Assembly (NCBI GenBank): GCA_937877655.1
Contig: CALFJC010000126.1
Span: forward strand, 1 to 12,994
DNA: 12,994 nucleotides
Direction of reading: 5' to 3'
Source: an uncultured Selenomonadales bacterium
GTDB taxonomy: Bacteria > Bacillota > Negativicutes > Selenomonadales > Selenomonadaceae
Shown: in pieces, positions 5,821 through 12,972 of the stretch
Numbering within the stretch: position 1 is the first letter of the stretch
Layout of the letters: each line of letters starts with the position of its first letter
The notes under the pieces: model-generated
Told to the model about the DNA's origin: nothing
Databases searched by the model: none
Seen by the model: the letters and a program-made list of their open reading frames with translations, nothing else
Made by a program: the position numbers and the translations under genes

Positions 5821-6797
5821 AATTTTTGGATAGTAACGATTTTTGCGTGGCTGTCGGCAATGATACAATCACGTTGGCAGGTGTAGAAGATGACAATATT
5901 AATCTCGTTGACGCCAAAGGCAAAAAGATAAAGTACAAGCTCCATATCGTCGGAACTGATGAAGACGATTACATTTACAGCGGCTACGGTGCCAAAACGT
6001 TTATTCACGGGGAAGCCGGCAACGACTCCATAGAAAATTTCTACTCTTACGTCACAATCGACGGCGGTAAAGGTAATGACAGCATTGAAAACAGCGGCGA
6101 TAAATGTTCGATACTCGGCGGCGAAGATGACGATTATATTTGGAACGGACAATCGGACTACTACCAGACAAAAGGCGATAAAACTTCAATCGATGCGGGC
6201 ACGGGCAATGATACTGTCATAAATTACGGCGCGAGTGTCTCAATCAACGGCGGCGCGGACAACGACAGCATTACAAACGGTGGCGATAAAGTCACGATAC
6301 TTGGCGGAACAGGTAACAACACTTTAAGCAACGGATTTTTGGAATTACACACAGAGCAAGTTGTCAGCGGATATGTTCATGGCGTTCCTCTTTACAAAGA
6401 TATTCTTGTTGCTGACGAATCGATTCTCGGCGGCTCAAACGTCACGATAACTGCGGACGAGGATAACGACGTGATTCAAAATGTCGGAGGCTCGAAAGTC
6501 ACGGTAGACGCGGGCGCGGGCGATGATAAAGTCAGTCTTATCGGCGCGGGAAAAACTATTTCAGTCAATTCCGGCGAAGGAAACGATTCAATTTTTGCCC
6601 TCTCGTTCGATGAAGATATTCATTTGAATCAGGAAGCATACACCGTCGGAAAAGGCTCAAAAATTACAATCGACGCGGGCGACGGCAGAAATTTGGTAAG
6701 TGTCGGCAGTGGCTGGAGTTATGTCACGATTAACGGCGGCGATGAGAAAGATATTGTCGTAAACAGTGCAAACAAAGCGATTATCAAGTGCGCTTAA
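5817..6797 (+). CDS. RTX protein middle fragment, VTIDGG repeats
   Basis: The ATG at 5817 overlaps the previous stop but has no RBS, and homologous sequence continues upstream in this frame to about 5740, so this is a continuation and not a new gene. The fragment carries repeats of about 17-19 residues with the pattern V-T/S-I-D/N-G-G-x-G-N-D-x-I-x-N-x-G (VTIDGGKGNDSIENSG, TSIDAGTGNDTVINYG, VSINGGADNDSITNGG, VTILGGTGNNTLSNG). This is a relative of the Ca-binding RTX fold with longer turns, expected to form a beta-roll or solenoid. The frame breaks near the 3' end, and the last residues IIKCA precede a TAA-TGA double stop. Confidence 0.75.
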   Translation: MKFLDSNDFCVAVGNDTITLAGVEDDNINLVDAKGKKIKYKLHIVGTDEDDYIYSGYGAKTFIHGEAGNDSIENFYSYVTIDGGKGNDSIENSGDKCSILGGEDDDYIWNGQSDYYQTKGDKTSIDAGTGNDTVINYGASVSINGGADNDSITNGGDKVTILGGTGNNTLSNGFLELHTEQVVSGYVHGVPLYKDILVADESILGGSNVTITADEDNDVIQNVGGSKVTVDAGAGDDKVSLIGAGKTISVNSGEGNDSIFALSFDEDIHLNQEAYTVGKGSKITIDAGDGRNLVSVGSGWSYVTINGGDEKDIVVNSANKAIIKCA

Positions 6798-8889
6798 TGA
6801 CCTGATTAAAAATTACGGCGACTCGGTGACGATTGACGGCGGCGAAGATTTCGACACGATTATAAATTTCGGGAGCAAGGTAAGCATTAACGGCGGCGAC
6901 GGCACTCGAAACAGCGAAAATTACATTTATTCCGACGCCACGAACGTTACAATCAATGGCGGCAAGAATGACGACAGAATTTTGGTTTACAACGATATTG
7001 GCGCGTCGGTTAATGCGGGCGAAGGCAACGATTACATTGCGCTCCAGCGTGTTCAATGGAAAGATATTCTGAACAGTTTCGTTGACGCTTTGACCGGAAT
7101 TCCAAAATCTCTGCTTGAAGAGAACGTGGAAAATGCCGCTGTCGGCTTAAGCAAGGATTGGCTCAAGAAAAATCTTCTCAACGAGAGTTTTGGCACGTTG
7201 CTTGAAAGTGTCAATAAAGTTTCCGGCACTATCCAAAAATATGCGGGCTGGTTTAACGTTATCGAAGGCTATTACAAAAAAACTTCCGCCACTACTACGG
7301 TTATCGGCGGAAAAGGCAACGATATTATTGTCAATGACGGCGTGGCTCCCAGAATTTTTGAATACTCCGACGGTGACGGCGACGATACGATTTATTATTT
7401 CAACACAAACAAAGCTCTCAAGGCTAATCTCAATCTGGATGCCCAATCGCTGTTTTTGCCGACGCTCCACATTAAAAAAGGTCTTGCCGAAGATAAACAA
7501 GGTCTTATTAAAGAAATTTCTCTCGACGGGAACGACGTGATAGTAAAAGTTGGCGAGGGTTCTGTGAGACTTGTTGACGGCATCGGTAAAAAATTTAAAC
7601 TGCGCGAGGCTGACGGTTACACGACGACACGAGCTTATGACAGAGATTCAAACGGCGAGATTATCTGTACAATCTTCGGCTCAAGCAAGAATAACGAACT
7701 TAAGGATTATGTCGGCTTTAAAAAACAGTCCTATATCGTTGCGCCCGGTGACCCCACTCCCAAAGATAAAATTATCGGCACTGTCAATAAAAATGTCATT
7801 TACGGCAACGGCGGCAAGGATACCATTCGCGCTAACGATATAAATTCAAGTCTCTACGGCGGCTCCGGCAATGATATTCTTTACGGCGGTGACGGTGATG
7901 ATTATCTCGACGGCGGGTCGGGAAATGATACGTTAATCGGCGGCACGGGCAAAAATACTTTGTTGGGCGGCACGGGCAAAGACAGTTTAATCGGTGGCAT
8001 AAATGACGATTCCATTCTCGGTGGCGACAACAACGATATTCTTTACGGCGGCAATGGTGATGATTCACTCTACGGCGAGGACGGCGCAGATAAACTTTTC
8101 GGCGATAATGGAAATGATAAGCTTTGGGGCGGCGAAGGCAAAGATACATTGGATGGCGGCAATAACAATGACATACTCTATGGCGGTGCAGGAAATGATT
8201 CTTTGGTCGGTGGAGACGGCGACGATACACTCCACGGCGATTTGGATAACGATAAACTTTACGGCAACGATGGCAAAGACATATTGTGGGGTGGCTTCGG
8301 CGAAGATAAACTTTACGGCGGCGACAATAATGATGAACTCTTCGGAGAGTGGGATAATGATACTTTAAACGGCGGCGAAGGCGATGATACTTTGTCGGGC
8401 GGCACAGGTGAGGATAAACTTTACGGACAAGACGGCAACGATCTGCTTATGGGCGGCGACGGTAAGGATACACTTTCCGGCGGTGAAGATAACGATAAAC
8501 TCTTCGGCGACGCAGGTAATGACAGTTTAAATGGCGGAGACGGAGCTGACACTTTATCGGGCGGCTTAGACAATGATAAAATTCATGGCGGCGCGGGCAA
8601 TGATATTTTAACGGGTGGCAAAGGCAACGATACACTTTGGGGCGATGCCGGCGCAGATACATTTATTTATTCATTCGGCGACGGCAACGATGTCATTTAC
8701 GGCTTCAGTGACGAAGATACTCTTACGCTTGACGGGCTTGAATTTACCGGTTCCTACAATAAGAAATATAATTTGGTTACACTCAACCTTGATGACGGCT
8801 ACATTAAGCTTAGAAACTTCACCGCGACGACTTTTCACATTAACAACGACGTTTATCAAATCAGCGGTTCCAAATTCGTCAAGCAATAA
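6766..8889 (+). CDS. RTX protein C-terminal part, 30 nonapeptides
   Basis: The first possible start is GTG 6766 without an RBS; genuine homology begins near NDLIKNYGDSVTIDGG. Further VTIDGG-type repeats come first. A helical, repeat-free insert follows (about residues 95-175, LNSFVDALTGIPKSLLEENV to WFNVIEGYYKK), and then a module FEYSDGDGDDTIYYF to VRLVDGIGKKFKL. Bases 7852-8661 encode exactly 30 contiguous RTX nonapeptides (L-x-G-G-x-G-N-D-x). The terminal cap (FIYSFGDGNDVIYGF to the end FVKQ) is the expected location of the type I secretion signal. No ABC transporter, membrane-fusion protein or TolC is in the window. Confidence 0.8.
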   Translation: MQTKRLSSALNDLIKNYGDSVTIDGGEDFDTIINFGSKVSINGGDGTRNSENYIYSDATNVTINGGKNDDRILVYNDIGASVNAGEGNDYIALQRVQWKDILNSFVDALTGIPKSLLEENVENAAVGLSKDWLKKNLLNESFGTLLESVNKVSGTIQKYAGWFNVIEGYYKKTSATTTVIGGKGNDIIVNDGVAPRIFEYSDGDGDDTIYYFNTNKALKANLNLDAQSLFLPTLHIKKGLAEDKQGLIKEISLDGNDVIVKVGEGSVRLVDGIGKKFKLREADGYTTTRAYDRDSNGEIICTIFGSSKNNELKDYVGFKKQSYIVAPGDPTPKDKIIGTVNKNVIYGNGGKDTIRANDINSSLYGGSGNDILYGGDGDDYLDGGSGNDTLIGGTGKNTLLGGTGKDSLIGGINDDSILGGDNNDILYGGNGDDSLYGEDGADKLFGDNGNDKLWGGEGKDTLDGGNNNDILYGGAGNDSLVGGDGDDTLHGDLDNDKLYGNDGKDILWGGFGEDKLYGGDNNDELFGEWDNDTLNGGEGDDTLSGGTGEDKLYGQDGNDLLMGGDGKDTLSGGEDNDKLFGDAGNDSLNGGDGADTLSGGLDNDKIHGGAGNDILTGGKGNDTLWGDAGADTFIYSFGDGNDVIYGFSDEDTLTLDGLEFTGSYNKKYNLVTLNLDDGYIKLRNFTATTFHINNDVYQISGSKFVKQ
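7852..8661 (+). repeat. 30 tandem RTX nonapeptide repeats (27-bp units)
   Basis: The run goes from LYGGSGNDI to LWGDAGADT. 810 bases divide into exactly 30 units of 27 bases with no insertion or deletion. The consensus is L-x-G-G-x-G-N/D-D-x. Several units replace the second Gly with E, D, N or Q (LYGEDGADK, LFGDNGNDK, LYGQDGNDL). In known RTX proteins such arrays bind Ca in the turns and fold as a parallel beta-roll outside the cell. Two degenerate units (IYGNGGKDT, IRANDINSS) precede the array. Confidence 0.95.
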
Positions 8890-8910
8890 TCTGCGCGGGA
8901 AGAAATTTTG

Positions 8911-8944
8911 AAGCTCTTCGGTAAAATTTATCGAAGGGCTTTTT
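8911..8944 (+). terminator. Terminator after the lectin/RTX gene
   Basis: GCTCTTCG (8913-8920) pairs with CGAAGGGC (8932-8939), with one wobble; the inner TAAA/TTTA extends the hairpin, and five T follow. It lies 22 bases past the stop codon. Confidence 0.8.
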
Positions 8945-9023
8945 CAATTAGGAATGAGTAATTAGGAATTAATAATGAAGGAACGCTTTTCATTCCTAAT
9001 TCCTAACTCCTAATTCCTAATTG
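8945..9023. repeat. Long imperfect inverted repeat built of TAATTAGGAAT words
   Basis: Arms 8945-8979 and 8989-9023 are 35 bases each and match at 30 of 35 positions when one is reverse-complemented; the loop is nine bases. The arms are themselves built of repeated AATTAGGAAT/ATTCCTAATT words. It could be a dispersed intergenic repeat element or a strong RNA hairpin. Confidence 0.85.
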
Positions 9024-9075
9024 ACTTTTGGCAGGATTTATAAAAAATATGGCGAAAGTTGTTGCCGATAACGCA

Positions 9076-9102
9076 TTGATATTGCGCATTTTGTGTTAAA
9101 AT
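9076..9102 (+). promoter_or_regulatory. Probable promoter of the hydrogenase operon
   Basis: TGTTAAAAT (9094-9102) is an extended -10 element. TTGATA (9076-9081) could serve as the -35, but the 15-base spacing is short, so the extended -10 would have to carry it. The leader of about 55 nt contains three GCATTA words and ends in AAGGAGGGG. No convincing FNR-type palindrome is visible. Confidence 0.45.
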
Positions 9103-9161
9103 TTTTTTAGGCATTATTCATTCCGCATTACGCATTAAGCACTATTAAGGAGGGGCGGAAA

Positions 9162-10244
9162 TTGGAAAAAAGGGAGAGTTTATGGGAAGCATATCTGAGA
9201 CGCGGCTTAAGTCGTCGGAGCTTTTTAAAGGGATGCGTCGCGTTGACATCGCTGATGGGCTTCAGCACGGATATGTTCTCGAAAGTCGTGGAGGCGGCGG
9301 AAAATAAACCGTTGCCGGTAGTAATTTGGATTCACGGGCACGAATGCACGGGTTGTGACGAATCCTTTATCAGATCGGGCGCGCCGCTGGCGTCGGACGT
9401 AGTTTTGTCTTCAATCGCGTTGGAGTACGATCATCTTTTAAGCGCGGCTTGCGGAGCTCCGTTTGAGGCGCATCTTGACGAGACGATTGCCAAATACAAC
9501 GGACAATATATTTTGGCGGTTGAAGGCGCGGTTGCCACTCGTGACAGCGGAGTTTACTGCATGTCGGGCGGACATACTTTTACGCATTTGTTGGAAAAAG
9601 CGGCGGCAGGCGCGGCGGCGATTATTGCTTACGGAAGTTGCGCGGCTTATGGCGGAATTCAAGCGGCGAAACCGAATCCGACGGGCTCGGCGGGCATTGA
9701 ACATTTTGTCGGCGGAAAACCTGTCGTCAAAGTTCCCGGCTGTCCGCCCATTCCCGAAGTCATGACGGGCGTTGTCATGCATGTTGCGCTGTTCGGAAGT
9801 TTGCCGCCTTGCGACAGCGACGGGCGTCCGAAACAATTTTACGGCAACAGAATTCATGATACTTGTTATCGCCGTCCGTTTTTTGATGCGGGCATGTTCG
9901 CGGAGAATTTTGATGACGCGGGCGCGAAGGCGGGCTGGTGTCTTTACAAACTCGGTTGCAGAGGACCGGAAACTTACAATTCTTGCGGCAATTTGCGTTG
10001 GTGGCAGGGCATGAGTTATCCGATTCAATCGGGCGCGCCTTGTATCGGTTGCTCGAATTCCAATTTCTGGGATGAAGATCCGTTTACAAATCGACTTCCG
10101 CAATACGGCAAGCTCGGCGACATTGACAAAATCGGCGCGGCACTCGGAGTTTTGACGGCGGCGGGCGTTGCGGGTCATGCTGTGGCAAGTATCGTTCAGC
10201 GCAACACTCGCGAAAATCTTATTGACGAAGATCATCATGAATAG
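9162..10244 (+). CDS. hyaA: [NiFe] hydrogenase small subunit (group 1), Tat-exported
   Basis: The 360-residue electron-transfer subunit of a membrane-bound uptake hydrogenase carries three Fe-S clusters from the active site toward the cytochrome. The Tat signal is RRSFLKG (18-24) followed by a hydrophobic stretch. Proximal-cluster ligands are CTGC (C62, C65), GSCAAYGG and PGCPPIPE. Distal and medial ligands are in HDTCYRRPFFD, GWCLYKLGCRGPETYNSC and CIGCSNSNFW. A C-terminal membrane helix (about 326-346) anchors it. The CTGC and GSCAAYGG motifs lack the two extra cysteines of oxygen-tolerant HyaA proteins, so a standard, oxygen-sensitive enzyme is expected. The start is TTG 9162, behind AAGGAGGGG; the in-window ATG at 9182 is out of frame. 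Codons 13-20 contain the right copy of the 24-bp repeat. It is first in a three-gene operon. Confidence 0.95.
   Translation: MEKRESLWEAYLRRGLSRRSFLKGCVALTSLMGFSTDMFSKVVEAAENKPLPVVIWIHGHECTGCDESFIRSGAPLASDVVLSSIALEYDHLLSAACGAPFEAHLDETIAKYNGQYILAVEGAVATRDSGVYCMSGGHTFTHLLEKAAAGAAAIIAYGSCAAYGGIQAAKPNPTGSAGIEHFVGGKPVVKVPGCPPIPEVMTGVVMHVALFGSLPPCDSDGRPKQFYGNRIHDTCYRRPFFDAGMFAENFDDAGAKAGWCLYKLGCRGPETYNSCGNLRWWQGMSYPIQSGAPCIGCSNSNFWDEDPFTNRLPQYGKLGDIDKIGAALGVLTAAGVAGHAVASIVQRNTRENLIDEDHHE
9198..9221 (+). repeat. 24-bp exact direct repeat, right copy
   Basis: This is identical to 4787-4810. Here it is exactly eight codons (R13 to S20) of the hydrogenase small subunit and includes the twin arginines of the Tat signal. 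Confidence 0.9.
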
Positions 10245-10303
10245 GTGATAGCTGATAGGTTATAGCTGATAGGAAAATCCTATAAGCTATAAGCTATAAC
10301 CTA
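10245..10303 (+). repeat. Hairpin of TATAGCTGATAGG-type words between hydrogenase genes
   Basis: Bases 10249-10274 and 10278-10303 pair at 22 of 26 positions around an AAA loop. The arms are made of repeated TATAGCT and GATAGG words. The hairpin ends directly at the AAGGAGG of the large-subunit gene. In the mRNA it could affect stability or translation of the large subunit, or it may be a neutral intergenic repeat. Confidence 0.8.
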
Positions 10304-10316
10304 AGGAGGAATTTTT

Positions 10317-12218
10317 ATGCAACACGTTGTAGTTGACCCGATAACCAGAATTGAAGGGCACTTGCGCGTTGAAGTTACGGTTGACGAGGCGAACGGCACA
10401 GTAACCGACGCCATTTCCAGCGGCACGGCTTGGCGCGGCTTGGAGCTCGTCATGAAGGATCGCGATCCTCGCGACGCTTGGGCTTATATTCAGAGAATTT
10501 GCGGCGTCTGCACGACGGCTCACGCGCTTTGTTCCGTCCGCGCAGTTGAAGACGCACTCGGTATCGCAATTCCGCTCAACGCAAATTATATCCGCAACAT
10601 TATGGCGGCAACTTTGACTGAACAAGATCATTTGATTCATTTTTATCATCTTCATGCGCTCGATTGGGTTAGTCCCGTTGAGGCTCTCGCCGCCGATCCT
10701 GTCAAAACGGCGGAACTTCAAGTTGCGATTTTGAATGCTTATCGCGTCGATTTGAAAGTTCCCGAAGAAGTCAACACGGAAGCTTATCCGCATGATTTTC
10801 CCGCCGCAACGCCGCAATACTTTGCGGGCATTAAAGCAAAAGTTCAAGCGATTGTTCAGAGCGGACAGTTGGGAATTTTTGCCGCGCAATGGTGGGATCA
10901 TCCCGATTATAAACTTTTGCCGCCCGAAGTTCATTTGATGGCGGTTGCGCATTATCTTGAAATGCTCGACAAACAGCGCGAAATTATTACGCCGCACGTT
11001 GTTTTCGGCGGGAAAAATCCTCATCCCCATTACGTCGTCGGCGGAATGCCTTGCTCAATTTCTCTGACGGACGGCAACGCTCCGATTAATACTGCGCGGC
11101 TCGCGATTGTCGACAGAGCAATTAACATGGGGCGAGATCTCATCAACAATTATTATCTGCCCGATCTCGTTGCAATCGGTGTGATTTATGCCAAAGCGGG
11201 ACGCGTCGACGGCGGCGGCTTGGCGCGTGAACGTGTTATTGCCTTCGGCGATTATCCTTTGACGGGTTACAAAGGCACTTCGAGCGGCAGTTACTTTGAA
11301 AATCTTTTGGTTCGTTCAAACGGCGTTGTTGAGAATTTCGGCGCGGGTGTTGATAAAGCTGTTTTCACGCCTTTAACTGCGGAAGATTTGAAAGCTCCCG
11401 ACATCATTTCGGAAGGCGTCCAACATGCTTGGTACGAATACCCCGAAAATGTCGGAAGAGATGATTTGCATCCTTGGAAAGGCGTTACAAAAGATAAATA
11501 CACCGGACCGAAGACGGGCACTCCGACAATGTGGGAAACTCTCAACGAGGCGGGAAAATATTCTTGGCTCAAAACTCCGAAATGGAAAGGAAAACTCTGC
11601 GAAGTCGGTCCTTTGGCACATTACATTGTTATCTACACAAAAGCCGCAAAAGGTTTGCTCCCCAATCCGTCTTGGGCTGAACTTATGATGCTTAAGCAAA
11701 TCGAAGTTGTCTCGACGGTTTTGGGCGTTCCCGCAGATGTTTGGTTGCCGACAATGCTCGGCAGAACTGCTTGCCGTTGCCTTGACGCGCAACTTGCCGG
11801 CGAGATTAACAAATTTTTCTTCGACAAACTCATTGCCAATATCAAAACGGGCGATACTTCCGTTATGAACAATGAAAAATGGGATCCTTCAACTTGGGCA
11901 ACCGATTGTATGGGCGTCGGACTTTACGAGGCTCCTCGCGGCGGCTTGAGTCACTGGGTGCACATTAAGGACGGAAAAATTTATAACTATCAATGCATTG
12001 TCCCGACAACTTGGAATGCTTGTCCGCGTGACGACAAAGCCGGACACGGCGCGTATGAATTGGCAATGATGACAACTCACGTTGCAATTCCCAACAAGCC
12101 GCTCGAAATTGCAAAAGTTATTCGTTCCTTCGACCCGTGTATGGCTTGCGCAACTCACATGTACAACGCGGCGGGTGAAAAAATTAATATCATTTCGACC
12201 GACCCTTACGGGAGGTGA
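10317..12218 (+). CDS. hyaB: [NiFe] hydrogenase large subunit (catalytic)
   Basis: The 633-residue subunit holds the Ni-Fe active site for H2 oxidation. The first metal-binding pair is RICGVCTTAH (C62, C65) and the second is DPCMACATH (C608, C611) near the C-terminus. DPITRIEGHLRVEV at the start is characteristic of the family. Both metal pairs are Cys codons, so this is not a selenocysteine enzyme. After H614 there is a 19-residue tail ending DPYGR, the expected maturation peptide removed by a HyaD/HybD-type endopeptidase once nickel is inserted. The protein has no signal of its own and should be exported with the small subunit. ATG 10317 follows AAGGAGG. Its stop lies inside the RBS of the cytochrome gene. 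No maturation protease or hyp gene is in the window. Confidence 0.96.
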   Translation: MQHVVVDPITRIEGHLRVEVTVDEANGTVTDAISSGTAWRGLELVMKDRDPRDAWAYIQRICGVCTTAHALCSVRAVEDALGIAIPLNANYIRNIMAATLTEQDHLIHFYHLHALDWVSPVEALAADPVKTAELQVAILNAYRVDLKVPEEVNTEAYPHDFPAATPQYFAGIKAKVQAIVQSGQLGIFAAQWWDHPDYKLLPPEVHLMAVAHYLEMLDKQREIITPHVVFGGKNPHPHYVVGGMPCSISLTDGNAPINTARLAIVDRAINMGRDLINNYYLPDLVAIGVIYAKAGRVDGGGLARERVIAFGDYPLTGYKGTSSGSYFENLLVRSNGVVENFGAGVDKAVFTPLTAEDLKAPDIISEGVQHAWYEYPENVGRDDLHPWKGVTKDKYTGPKTGTPTMWETLNEAGKYSWLKTPKWKGKLCEVGPLAHYIVIYTKAAKGLLPNPSWAELMMLKQIEVVSTVLGVPADVWLPTMLGRTACRCLDAQLAGEINKFFFDKLIANIKTGDTSVMNNEKWDPSTWATDCMGVGLYEAPRGGLSHWVHIKDGKIYNYQCIVPTTWNACPRDDKAGHGAYELAMMTTHVAIPNKPLEIAKVIRSFDPCMACATHMYNAAGEKINIISTDPYGR

Positions 12219-12224
12219 TCGGCA

Positions 12225-12923
12225 ATGGCGATTAAATCTGTCAAAGACGTCAAGCGCAAAGAATATTATTTGTTCAGCCCGTTCCTTCGGATTTTTCACT
12301 GGCTTATGGTTATCATGATTTTGGTACTTTTCGCAACGGGCTTGCTTATCACAAAGCCGATGAACGTCGGCGGCATTGAACCTTCAATGACAATGTTTCC
12401 CGTCGATTTAATTCGCGACATCCATTTCTTGGCGGCGTTTATCCTCTGCGCGGGTTTGATAATGCGCGTTTACGGTTTCATAATCAACAAGGGCGACAGG
12501 CTTTTTCCGCGTTTTTGGGAAGGACATTTTTATTCCGAGACCGTCGAAGTTGCGCTCCATTACATGCTGTTGAAATCTCATCATGCGCCGTTTTTGAGAA
12601 ATCCTCTGGCTCGCGGCTCCTATGCAATGCTCTATGTTTTGCTTGCCGTTGAAATTTTCACGGGCTTTGCAATGTATCTCATGGCTAATCCTTCGTCAAC
12701 CTTCGGAATGCTTTTCGGCTGGGTTAATGTGCTTGTCGGCTCCGAAATGATGTCGCATTACATTCATCATTACGTTGCTTGGTTCATAATTCTGTTTGCC
12801 ATCGGACATTTTTACATGGTTGTCCGCGCAGAATTTATGGAAGGCGAAAGCGAAGTTTCCAGCATGTTCTCCGGCAAAAAAGTTTTGGCGCACACGCCCA
12901 AAGATGCCAACGAACTCGATTGA
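12225..12923 (+). CDS. hyaC: Ni/Fe-hydrogenase b-type cytochrome subunit
   Basis: The 232-residue integral membrane di-haem cytochrome b links the hydrogenase to the quinone pool. About four membrane helices are visible (near 22-42, 65-84, 130-153 and 180-200). Likely haem-ligand histidines are H25 (RIFHWL), H67 (RDIHFL), H181/H182 (HYIHHYVAW) and H195 (IGHFYM), the usual placement in the HyaC family. The RBS GGAGGTGAT matches the anti-Shine-Dalgarno sequence perfectly and overlaps the large-subunit stop, so the two genes are translationally coupled. The polar C-terminal tail (about 201-232) faces the cytoplasm by family topology. A strong terminator follows, so any maturation genes sit in another transcript. 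Confidence 0.94.
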   Translation: MAIKSVKDVKRKEYYLFSPFLRIFHWLMVIMILVLFATGLLITKPMNVGGIEPSMTMFPVDLIRDIHFLAAFILCAGLIMRVYGFIINKGDRLFPRFWEGHFYSETVEVALHYMLLKSHHAPFLRNPLARGSYAMLYVLLAVEIFTGFAMYLMANPSSTFGMLFGWVNVLVGSEMMSHYIHHYVAWFIILFAIGHFYMVVRAEFMEGESEVSSMFSGKKVLAHTPKDANELD

Positions 12924-12936
12924 AATAAAAAATTTT

Positions 12937-12972
12937 CTCCCCGCCGTAAAATTTCGGCAGGGAGTTTTTTTT
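12937..12972 (+). terminator. Terminator of the hydrogenase operon
   Basis: CTCCCCGCCG (12937-12946) pairs with CGGCAGGGAG (12955-12964), with one C-A mismatch, followed by eight T. It is 14 bases past the cytochrome stop. Confidence 0.9.

Larger units (their letters stand above)
5092..8889 (+). pseudogene. Lectin-RTX giant surface protein gene, broken by two indels
   Basis: Three consecutive open frames form one gene of 3798 bases (about 1265 residues). A one-base loss near 5737-5747 shifts the frame: adding one G there joins FKYSE to GGGNDYISGF and on to DFCVAVGNDTITL. A one-base gain (or two-base loss) between about 6761 and 6797 shifts it back, joining VVNSANKAIIKCA to NDLIKNYGDSVTIDGG. 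Only the first part has an RBS. Domain order: C-type lectin, HCBP-like module, degenerate VTIDGG repeats, helical insert, second HCBP-like module, 30 RTX nonapeptides, terminal HCBP-like module. There is no N-terminal signal peptide and the RTX array is C-terminal, as in type I secretion substrates. If the indels are sequencing errors, this is one intact gene. Confidence 0.85.

Noticed and set aside
7832..8230. Reverse-strand open frame rich in Arg, His and Cys
   Set aside because: It is the antisense shadow of the RTX repeats, with low-complexity composition and no RBS.
7852..8661. CRISPR-like regular 27-bp repeats
   Set aside because: The period is a translated nonapeptide, the units are diverged with no constant repeat/spacer division, and they lie in the frame of an RTX protein.
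10317..12218. Selenium-containing [NiFeSe] hydrogenase
   Set aside because: Both cysteines of the C-terminal DPCMAC motif are ordinary Cys codons; there is no in-frame TGA.
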